From: Bacteroidota bacterium
Lineage (GTDB): Bacteria > Bacteroidota > Bacteroidia > Chitinophagales > LD1
DNA length: 6,572 bases
Assembly (NCBI GenBank): GCA_018267435.1
Contig: JAFDYM010000486.1
Span: forward strand, 1-6,572
Reading direction: 5' to 3'
In this document: one piece after another, positions 1-6,030 of the stretch
How positions within the stretch are numbered: position 1 is the stretch's first letter
Layout: each line of letters begins with the position of its first letter
Program-made: the position numbers and the translations under genes
The notes under the pieces: generated by a model
The model's input: the letters and a program-made list of their open reading frames with translations, nothing else
The model's database searches: none
Told to the model about the DNA's origin: nothing

Positions 1-705
1 ATCACCAGGCTCGTTATCGCCCATCATATCCCTACCGTTTTCGGTAAACCATAGCTCTTTCGTATGTGGATGCCAATCAAACCCAACACTGTTGCGTATG
101 CCATGTGCATACACCTCAAAGTCGCTGCCATCGGGGTTCATACGTGTAATAGAAGAGAAACGCTCATCCTTCTTATGGTCGTCGCATATATTACATGGTG
201 CGCCCACAGGTATGTATAGCTTGCCATCTGGGCCAAAGGCCATATACTTCCAACCATGGTGATCCTCGGTAGGAAAGTCGCCTTTAATTAAAACAGGCTT
301 TGGTGGATTGGCAAGGTTATCCTCAATGTTATCTATGCGCCATACTTTGCTCACCTCAGCTATATATAGCGAACCTTTATGGAACGCTACCCCGTTAGGC
401 ATGTGTAGGTCTTTGGCTATGGTGTATTTTTCGTCAGCCTTTCCGTCGTTATTCCTATCAACTAATGCATATACCTTATCGCCCTGCCTGTTACCTACAA
501 ATATGGTTCCCCTGTCGCCCATCGCCATTGAGCGTGCATTCTCCACACTATCTGCAAATACGCTAATACTGAAACCTGCTGGTAGTTTTATGGTATGGAG
601 TAGCGGCGAATCCGTCTTCTCTTGCGGGCGGTTAACCGCTCCGCAACTTGCAATGAATAGGATTGAGAGATTGGCTATTATATAGCTTAATTTCATGCTG
701 ATCAT
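1..705 (-). CDS. PQQ-dependent sugar (sorbosone-type) dehydrogenase lipoprotein, N-terminal part
   Basis: The gene runs off the left edge; 235 codons are visible with no stop. The family is the soluble-type beta-propeller glucose/sorbosone dehydrogenases, which oxidise sugars or related alcohols with pyrroloquinoline quinone. Residues 1-20 form a signal peptide ending in a lipobox (I-A-S-C, Cys21), so the enzyme is probably anchored facing the periplasm. Family hallmarks seen are ENARSMAM (55-62), an acidic loop DRNNDGKADE (83-92) that resembles a calcium-binding loop, MPNGVAF (102-108), the HHGW motif (149-152) with a likely catalytic histidine, PVGAPCNIC (166-174), ITRMNPDGS (186-194), RNSVGFDWHP (204-213) and WFTENGRD (219-226). 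The start at 705 is the first in-frame ATG. An ATG at 696 is equally plausible and gives a standard-length signal peptide beginning MKLSY. It follows rarA by 66 bases. The exact substrate is unknown. The paired cysteines 171 and 174 recall the family's usual CNIC stretch. Confidence 0.9.
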   Translation of the reverse strand, partial: MISMKLSYIIANLSILFIASCGAVNRPQEKTDSPLLHTIKLPAGFSISVFADSVENARSMAMGDRGTIFVGNRQGDKVYALVDRNNDGKADEKYTIAKDLHMPNGVAFHKGSLYIAEVSKVWRIDNIEDNLANPPKPVLIKGDFPTEDHHGWKYMAFGPDGKLYIPVGAPCNICDDHKKDERFSSITRMNPDGSDFEVYAHGIRNSVGFDWHPHTKELWFTENGRDMMGDNEPGD

Positions 706-771
706 TTTACCAATTACTAAAAAAGAATGCCCTTACTCTCTAACAACTGGCAACTTACAAGTTTCAACTCT
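706..771. other. Intergenic gap between rarA and the sugar dehydrogenase gene
   Basis: This 66-base spacer holds the degenerate 7-base repeat listed separately, a run of A residues near 719-724 on the plus strand and the start region of the dehydrogenase gene. I see no strong GC-rich hairpin followed by a T-tract, so there is no clear terminator for rarA. I also see no convincing Bacteroidota promoter (TAnnTTTG with an upstream TTG). The downstream gene may therefore be co-transcribed with rarA, but this is only inferred from the lack of signals. Confidence 0.5.
744..771. repeat. Degenerate 7-base tandem repeat, four copies
   Basis: On the plus strand four consecutive heptamers begin with CAA at 744, 751, 758 and 765: CAACTGG, CAACTTA, CAAGTTT, CAACTCT. 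On the coding strand the consensus is two variable bases followed by A, S (C or G) and TTG. The middle units also form a short palindrome, AACTTACAAGTT, at 752-763. The block ends just at the last bases before the rarA stop codon (772-774). Its function is unknown. It could be a decayed simple repeat or chance. Confidence 0.45.
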
Positions 772-2037
772 TCAATACCCGTATTTCTCTTTCCAATTCT
801 TACGCAGCGATAAACGTATTTCGTTTTCGCGCGCATTGTTGCCAGGCTCGTAGAACTTAGTGCCTTTTATTCTATCTGGCAGAAATTCCTGCTCGGCAAA
901 ATTACCGTCGTAGCTGTGTGCGTACTTATAGTCTTTACCGTAGTTAAGGTTTTTCATCAGCTTGGTTGGGGCATTGCGTATATGCAATGGTATAGGTAGG
1001 TCGCCAGTTTGTGCTACTAAGGCTTTTGCTGCATTAATGGCAGCATAGCTGGCATTGCTTTTAGGCGATGTAGCCAGATATACTACTGTCTGTGCCAATA
1101 TTAAATCACATTCAGGATAGCCTATCATCTGTACTGCTTGAAAACATGAGGTAGCCAACAGCAATGCGTTCGGGTTGGCATTGCCAATATCCTCGCTTGC
1201 CAGTATAAGCATGCGGCGTGCTATAAACTTAGGGTCTTCTCCACCCGCACTCATACGTGCTAAGTAATACAATGCAGCGTTAGGGTCACTGCCGCGCATC
1301 GACTTTATAAAGGCTGAAATGATATCGTAGTGCTGTTCGCCGCTCTTATCATATATCGCCATTTTCTGTTGTATTACTTGTTCAACAACAGTATTATTTA
1401 TTACGTTTTTATCTTCCTTGTTGGTTAGCGTATTGCCTACCAGTTCAAGCACGTTCAATAGCTTTCTTGCATCACCGCCGCTATATTTCAGTAGCGCTTC
1501 GGTTTCTTCTAGCGCTATGTTCTTCTCTTTCAGTACTACATCATCTGCAATGGCATGTTGCAATAGCTTCTCAAGGTCTTCGCGTTCCAAGTGCTTCAAT
1601 ACATATACTTGGCAGCGCGATAGCAAGGCTGATATAACCTCGAAAGAAGGATTCTCTGTAGTGGCGCCAAATAGAATGATAGTGCCCTTTTCAACGGCAC
1701 CCAGCAGGGCATCTTGCTGTGCTTTGTTGAAGCGGTGTATCTCATCTATAAACAGAATGGCCTTACCGTTTTCATTGGCTTCTTCTATTACACGGCGCAC
1801 TTCTTTTACGCCGCTATCTATGGCACTTAGTTGGTAGAAGGGCAGATGAACCTGTTCGGCTATGAAGCGCGCCATGCTGGTTTTGCCTACACCTGGCGGA
1901 CCCCAAAATATCATGGAAGGAATGTTGCCGCTCTCTACAAGTTTGCGCAGCACCTTGCCTTCTCCTATTAAATGTTGTTGACCGACAAATTCAGCAATGG
2001 TTTTAGGGCGTAAACGTTCGGGAAGTGGAGCTAGCAT
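772..2037 (-). CDS. rarA: Replication-associated recombination protein A (AAA+ ATPase)
   Basis: A complete 421-residue protein of the RarA/MgsA/WRNIP1 family, clamp-loader-like AAA+ ATPases that act at stalled or gapped replication forks in the cytoplasm. The N-terminus has the conserved PLPERLRPKTIAEFVGQQHL (residues 4-23). Walker A is GPPGVGKT (46-53), Walker B is ILFIDEIH (94-101) running into RFNKAQQDALL, sensor 1 is GATTEN (124-129), the arginine-finger motif is SRC (140-142) and sensor 2 is GDARKLLN (188-195). The C-terminal RarA-specific helical/tetramerisation region carries MRGSDPNAALYYLARM (247-262) and ARRMLILASEDIGNANP (273-289). Length is normal for the family (E. coli RarA is about 447). 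The ATG is chosen because the conserved region begins three residues later. No Shine-Dalgarno sequence is visible, as is usual in Bacteroidota. It lies 75 bases downstream of the transport operon and has no obvious functional link to it. Confidence 0.97.
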   Translation of the reverse strand: MLAPLPERLRPKTIAEFVGQQHLIGEGKVLRKLVESGNIPSMIFWGPPGVGKTSMARFIAEQVHLPFYQLSAIDSGVKEVRRVIEEANENGKAILFIDEIHRFNKAQQDALLGAVEKGTIILFGATTENPSFEVISALLSRCQVYVLKHLEREDLEKLLQHAIADDVVLKEKNIALEETEALLKYSGGDARKLLNVLELVGNTLTNKEDKNVINNTVVEQVIQQKMAIYDKSGEQHYDIISAFIKSMRGSDPNAALYYLARMSAGGEDPKFIARRMLILASEDIGNANPNALLLATSCFQAVQMIGYPECDLILAQTVVYLATSPKSNASYAAINAAKALVAQTGDLPIPLHIRNAPTKLMKNLNYGKDYKYAHSYDGNFAEQEFLPDRIKGTKFYEPGNNARENEIRLSLRKNWKEKYGY

Positions 2038-2112
2038 AACAGCAATTTAAAATCAAAATCTACGTGGCTAATTTATAAAATTAGAATGCCAATGCCTCGA
2101 TTTTGTATTTTG
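2038..2112 (-). promoter_or_regulatory. rarA leader: AT-rich spacer, possible weak promoter
   Basis: The 75-base spacer between the transporter ATPase stop and the rarA start is very AT-rich. On the minus strand TAGATTTTG (2054-2062) resembles the Bacteroidota -7 element TAnnTTTG but with one extra base, and no TTG is found at the usual distance upstream, so the promoter call is weak. The plus strand also has a doubled hexamer, AATGCC twice in tandem at 2085-2096. rarA could be expressed from here or by read-through from the upstream operon. Confidence 0.25.
2068..2084. repeat. Short AT-rich inverted repeat upstream of rarA
   Basis: Perfect 7-base arms CTAATTT (2068-2074) and AAATTAG (2078-2084) flank a 3-base ATA loop. 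The stem has only one GC pair and no T-tract follows, so it is a poor intrinsic terminator for the transport operon. An operator-like dyad or a chance AT palindrome are the alternatives. Confidence 0.35.
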
Positions 2113-2829
2113 TTAAGGCTCCAGTATTCGCTTTGCCTCGGCGGCAAAGTTTGCTGACTGCATTACTTCAATAAATTGTTGCTGTTCGTTCATTATCCAG
2201 CATTTATTGCAGTGTTCAAGGGCTGCCTCAATATCGTGGGTAGAAAAGATGATAGTCTTCTTTAGCTCTTCGCTTATATTCTTTAAGGTTCCAAGTATAT
2301 CGCGCTTATTGCGGAAGTCGAGGAAAGCCGTGGGTTCGTCTAATATTATTAATGGTGTTTGTTGGCATAGGGCACGGGCAATAAGCGTTTTCTGCCTTTC
2401 GCCATCGCTCATTTCATTAAAGAATTTTGCCTCCAGTTTCTGCAAGTGCATTACATCTATTACTTCTTGCACTATGGCTTCGTCCTTATCATTAAGCTGT
2501 CCTAGCCACGAAGTGTAGGGTGCCCTTCCTAAAGCTATGAAGTCTCTTGCCCTTATATTGTCTATGTAGATACGCTCCGTAAGCACAATGCTCACCAACT
2601 TAGCTTTATCGACAGCCGATAGCTTATCAAGTTCCTTTTCAGCTATTGTAATACTGCCGCTTATAGGTTTCTGTAAACCCGATAGCGTTCGCAACAGGGT
2701 AGATTTACCGATACCGTTTACACCAAGTAAGGCTATCATATCGCCTTCATTAGCTGCAAAACTAATGTTAGGGAACACTACTTTGCTACCATAGCCCACA
2801 TTCAAACTACTTGCTTGTAACTGCATCAT
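2113..2829 (-). CDS. ABC transporter ATP-binding protein, FecE/BtuD type
   Basis: A 238-residue cytoplasmic ATPase that drives import through the permease encoded just upstream. Walker A is GVNGIGKST (36-44), the signature is MSDGERQK (140-147), Walker B is LIILDEP (160-166), the D-loop region is AFLD (168-171) and the switch histidine is His198 in STHD. LGRAPYTSW (100-108) matches the ALGRxPYT stretch typical of siderophore/B12/heme importer ATPases. The usual Q-loop glutamine is absent: the aligned stretch reads SIVLTER (80-86). The LSGGQ signature is changed to MSDGE. From memory both variants are common in Bacteroidota relatives, so the protein is probably functional. The ATG at 2829 overlaps the permease stop by 4 bases (ATGA), indicating translational coupling. 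A second ATG follows immediately at 2826. Corrinoid is the favoured cargo from the operon context; a ferric siderophore or heme is possible. Confidence 0.94.
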   Translation of the reverse strand: MMQLQASSLNVGYGSKVVFPNISFAANEGDMIALLGVNGIGKSTLLRTLSGLQKPISGSITIAEKELDKLSAVDKAKLVSIVLTERIYIDNIRARDFIALGRAPYTSWLGQLNDKDEAIVQEVIDVMHLQKLEAKFFNEMSDGERQKTLIARALCQQTPLIILDEPTAFLDFRNKRDILGTLKNISEELKKTIIFSTHDIEAALEHCNKCWIMNEQQQFIEVMQSANFAAEAKRILEP

Positions 2830-3842
2830 AACCTACGTTGTTTAAGTATGATCCAAATAACAATAGGTGCGCCAAGCAATGATGTAATGGCATTAACAGG
2901 TAATACATAATCGGTACCTGGTGTAGAAGATACGATGTTGCATATGCAGCAGATGATAGCGCCCATCAAAGCACAAGCTGGAGTAAGTATGCGGTGGTCG
3001 GCGCTTTTAAACAAACTGCGGGCCACGTGTGGTACTGCTAAACCCACAAAGCCTATCGGGCCACAGAAGGCAGTAATACTACCTGCCAATATACTGGTGC
3101 AAAGCACTATCATCATTTTGGCGCGTTGTACATTTAAGCCCGATGTGGTAGCATACGTATCGCCAAGTAGCAGTAGGTTTAGTGGCTTCGATAAAGCATA
3201 AGAAAACACAAGCCCCACAACTGTAACACCAGCCAAATATCCTATCTGCGATAGGTTGGTGTAACGGAAACTGCCGAAGGTCCACAATACATATTGTTTC
3301 AATGCTTCGTTGCTTGTTATAGATTGTAGTATCTCAATCAAGGCGCTTATGCCACCGCCTATCATTAGCCCTATGATAAGTATTGCCACTACATCGTTCA
3401 AGCGGAATGATATAGCGAAGTTGACCAAGAAGATGAGCACGGCGCCAAGCGCAGCGGCAAGTATAATACTCCAACTGCTCATCAGCCTTACTTCGTTGGT
3501 AATGCCTATAGCCGTAGAGGCCATGATGAGGATAGCTACACCTAAGCTAGCACCCGCGCTTATACCTAACACATACGGCCCAGCAACAGGGTTGCGGAAC
3601 ATGGTTTGCATTTGCAAGCCGCTAACAGATAGGCCTGCCCCTGCTAGCAATGCGGCCAGGGCACCAGGCAGGCGTGCTTCAATTACTATGTTGCTCCACG
3701 CTTCGTTGTTGCTATTGCCCTGTAGGATACTTAGTACTTCAGAAAAAGGAATGTTAACAGAACCGAACACCAATTGCAGTAGAAACACAATAGCTAATGC
3801 TATTGCCAGTACGGCGAATATGATGATGTTTCTGCCTTGCAC
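2826..3842 (-). CDS. FecCD/BtuC-family ABC transporter permease
   Basis: A 338-residue polytopic inner-membrane permease for vitamin B12, ferric siderophores or heme, of normal length for the family (BtuC is about 326). The first membrane segment spans roughly residues 6-26, with multiple hydrophobic segments after it. Family motifs are RLPGALAALLAGAGLSVSG (57-75), FRNPVAGPYVLGISAGA (82-98), GPIGFVGLAVPHVAR (261-275, near the ATPase coupling region) and LPVNAITSLLGAP (314-326). The start is GTG at 3842, immediately after the TAA stop (3843-3845) of the binding-protein gene. That stop is in the same frame, so no longer N-terminus is possible, and no ATG precedes the first membrane helix. Translation probably depends on re-initiation by ribosomes leaving the upstream gene. 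The 3' end overlaps the ATPase gene by 4 bases. A cysteine cluster lies in one late membrane segment (residues 290, 298, 299, 301), of unknown meaning. Confidence 0.95.
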   Translation of the reverse strand: MQGRNIIIFAVLAIALAIVFLLQLVFGSVNIPFSEVLSILQGNSNNEAWSNIVIEARLPGALAALLAGAGLSVSGLQMQTMFRNPVAGPYVLGISAGASLGVAILIMASTAIGITNEVRLMSSWSIILAAALGAVLIFLVNFAISFRLNDVVAILIIGLMIGGGISALIEILQSITSNEALKQYVLWTFGSFRYTNLSQIGYLAGVTVVGLVFSYALSKPLNLLLLGDTYATTSGLNVQRAKMMIVLCTSILAGSITAFCGPIGFVGLAVPHVARSLFKSADHRILTPACALMGAIICCICNIVSSTPGTDYVLPVNAITSLLGAPIVIWIILKQRRL

Positions 3843-4994
3843 TTATTTCAATTTACGGTAGTAGAACAATTGATGATTGGGTAACAGTTCAGGGTGCAAT
3901 ATATAAATCAAGTCGGCAAGTACCAGGTCGGGATTAAACGTTGCCGACTCCCAAAAGTCGATGCCGCCATTTGCCGTACGACGCTTATCGCCATTATATA
4001 CATTCCCCGTTTTGTACGCTTTAAACAGCATGTTCTTCTTATCGGCGTTCCTAATATCGCTCAATGAACCAGCCAATCCTGTGTTAATCCAATAGTCAGC
4101 ATTAGCAGCTTTGTTGTACACGGCTTCATAGTCAAGGCTTAAGTTCAGGCCATTTGTTGCCAGCACATCTTTCCAGAGAAAATCAGCACCCGCATCATTA
4201 AACAGCAAGCCGATATAGTTTTCGCCGCTTGGCATATACCACACTTCCTTAAATGGCAAGTTGCAGAACACCATAGGCTTAATGCTAACAGTCTTGGCTT
4301 TCTCTTTCAAGGCCAAATAGTTTTTCTCTATCGCATTGAAGATGCTATCGGCAGTGTATTCTTCATCGAAGAAAGCAGCCGTAAACTTCAGCCACTCGGC
4401 ACGTGCCAACGGGTCTTGCTCCATGTAGTCAAGGTTCAGTACCTGCTTTATGTGCAGCGATTCTAACTTTATCTTCATCTTGCTGCCGCCGTCAAACTCG
4501 CCACTTGTAAACACGAATGATGGATTAATCGCCACTAGCTTTTCATAATTCAATTCATTACTACCAAGTTTAGTTATTATGCCTGCTTTTATGTTTGCTT
4601 GTATGCTGCTGTCATACGTCAACTCGGTGTTGGTCATGCCCACAAGCTTATCGAGCAAGTCAAGCTTAACCATACTCGCTGCATGATTAGTGCTTACACA
4701 TACTATACGTCGGGCGGGTGTGTCTATTAATGTAGCATTGGCAAAGTCAACTGGCGCAGCTTTGCCTTTAGGTAAAAGCACATACTGAGCTAGCACCTTG
4801 CTACTGTCCTTTAGGTCTTTTACAGTTATTACTTTAAAACCATTGTAGTAGTCTACACTAAAGCCCTTAGCGTACTTAACAGGCAGACTCTCTTGCTTTA
4901 CGCAATGTGTAGTGCTATGCTCTACCTGCTTAGGTTGATTGTTGCACGATGCAAATAAGAGTGTAATAAGTAGTATACCGATAAATCTATTCAT
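3843..4994 (-). CDS. Periplasmic substrate-binding lipoprotein of the ABC importer, BtuF/FecB type
   Basis: A 383-residue protein expected to deliver cargo to the permease. Residues 1-16 are a signal peptide with lipobox F-A-S-C (Cys17). Residues after the cysteine (NNQPKQ) carry no acidic cluster, which fits retention on the periplasmic side. The type III binding-protein core starts near residue 94 with ARRIVCVSTNHAASM and continues with DLLDKLVGMTN, the LGSNELNYEKLVAINPSFVF stretch typical of the helical-backbone family, a linker helix around the middle, and a C-terminal lobe ending HPELLPNHQLFYY. Between the lipid anchor and the core is an extra N-terminal stretch of about 75 residues (KYAKGFSVDYYNGFKVITV onward), which makes it much longer than E. 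coli BtuF (about 266). I recall similar extensions in Bacteroidota relatives. The ATG at 4994 overlaps the propeller gene by 8 bases, and its stop abuts the permease GTG. Cargo is inferred as corrinoid, less likely iron-siderophore or heme. Confidence 0.9.
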   Translation of the reverse strand: MNRFIGILLITLLFASCNNQPKQVEHSTTHCVKQESLPVKYAKGFSVDYYNGFKVITVKDLKDSSKVLAQYVLLPKGKAAPVDFANATLIDTPARRIVCVSTNHAASMVKLDLLDKLVGMTNTELTYDSSIQANIKAGIITKLGSNELNYEKLVAINPSFVFTSGEFDGGSKMKIKLESLHIKQVLNLDYMEQDPLARAEWLKFTAAFFDEEYTADSIFNAIEKNYLALKEKAKTVSIKPMVFCNLPFKEVWYMPSGENYIGLLFNDAGADFLWKDVLATNGLNLSLDYEAVYNKAANADYWINTGLAGSLSDIRNADKKNMLFKAYKTGNVYNGDKRRTANGGIDFWESATFNPDLVLADLIYILHPELLPNHQLFYYRKLK

Positions 4995-6030
4995 AGCTAA
5001 ATATAAAGTTATTGGTTCCTACGCCTGTGGTAAATGCTTTTTTCTCGTTGCCATCTTTGCTGTAGCGATATGCACGTGCTGGTTGAATAAAATCAAAGGC
5101 ATCGGCTACATAAATGTCCTCATCTTTTGGGTCAATTGACAGTGCATATAAGTAGCGATTGTTGCTTGGCACTAATAGGCTAGGAGTTTTATCATTGATA
5201 GAAACACTATTTACGCCCGCAGCAGTCAAATAGTATATTTTATCGCCCGCTTTATTCATGCTTATGTTGTTGGGTTTGTCACCATTGCTAAAAACTATTG
5301 AATCAACCACATTAAGCGAAGCATCAAGGCAATAAAACTTTGCAGGTAGAGAAATAGTACTGTCCGCAGCCTTTGCTACCCATACGCGGTTCATGTTATC
5401 TTTCACTATGCCACTAGTGTTGGCGCTGTTCAGCTTTATGTTATTGATTATAGTGTTGCTGCTGGTGTTCAACACTGCCAAGCCCGCATTGTTGCTAGCA
5501 GAAGCATCCAATTCTTTACCTTCTATCAATAGGTTGTCGCCTATTTGTACAATATGTTCAGTCCAATCTGTCGGGGTGTTTATCTGTTGCAGTACCGTTC
5601 CTGTTTGGTAATCTACCACGTGTATCTTCTTCGCATATAGTTCGGTTACATAAGCTACATGATCGTTAATGGGCTGTACGTAGCGCGGCGATGAGCCGGG
5701 TATATTGATTGTCCTCACGCTCTTGAATGAAGGAATACTAACCACCTCTACCTTCTGCGAGTTATTGACCACAATAAAGCCTAATGTATCCATAATGTAG
5801 AAGCACTGCGCTATATCGCCTAGATAGTAGCCATTCGCTTTGTAGAATAGATTCGTGGTTGCCTCATTCGTTTCAGGATTGTAAAAGCTAATATCCGCAT
5901 TGCCGAAGTTGAACAAGCCTTCATCCACCGTATATACACCATCCACTTGTGGTATAGTACCGCTAGTATCCTTCTTACAGGCTTGTAATAAAAACAATAA
6001 TGGCAATAGCCATAGTATCAGTTGTTTCAT
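4987..6030 (-). CDS. YncE/DUF5074-like beta-propeller lipoprotein, BtuG-like candidate
   Basis: A 347-residue lipoprotein. The signal peptide MKQLILWLLPLLFLLQA ends at Cys18 in an L-Q-A-C lipobox. The residues that follow are KKDTSG, a lysine-plus-acid pattern reminiscent of Bacteroidota surface-export signals. The mature part begins with VYTVDEGLFNFGNADISFYN (32-51), like the start of DUF5074/YncE propellers. It then shows repeated blade-like units of small hydrophobic strands, for example GFIVVNNSQKVEVVSI (84-99), HVAYVTELYAKKIHVVDYQT (124-143), NRVWVAKAADS, DKIYYLTAAG and EDIYVADAFD. Its place directly after the TonB receptor (4-base overlap) and before the binding protein (8-base overlap) is that of BtuG, the surface B12-capturing propeller of Bacteroides. 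Function by analogy: capture of the cargo above the receptor. No catalytic motif is seen. The propeller fold is well supported by pattern, the ligand is not. Confidence 0.8.
   Translation of the reverse strand: MKQLILWLLPLLFLLQACKKDTSGTIPQVDGVYTVDEGLFNFGNADISFYNPETNEATTNLFYKANGYYLGDIAQCFYIMDTLGFIVVNNSQKVEVVSIPSFKSVRTINIPGSSPRYVQPINDHVAYVTELYAKKIHVVDYQTGTVLQQINTPTDWTEHIVQIGDNLLIEGKELDASASNNAGLAVLNTSSNTIINNIKLNSANTSGIVKDNMNRVWVAKAADSTISLPAKFYCLDASLNVVDSIVFSNGDKPNNISMNKAGDKIYYLTAAGVNSVSINDKTPSLLVPSNNRYLYALSIDPKDEDIYVADAFDFIQPARAYRYSKDGNEKKAFTTGVGTNNFIFSYE

Noticed and set aside
308..685. Plus-strand open frame of 125 codons
   Set aside because: It is antisense to the sugar dehydrogenase, whose conserved motifs run through the whole stretch on the minus strand.
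1418..1837. Plus-strand open frame of 139 codons
   Set aside because: It is antisense to the RarA AAA+ core and its serine-rich product has no family resemblance.
2068..2084. Intrinsic terminator for the transport operon
   Set aside because: The stem is almost all AT, only 7 base pairs long, and has no following T-tract on the transcribed strand.
3310..3861. Long plus-strand open frame of 183 codons opposite the permease gene
   Set aside because: It lies wholly antisense to a well-supported permease, with no recognisable domain. Its hydrophobic, low-complexity look is the mirror of membrane-helix codons.
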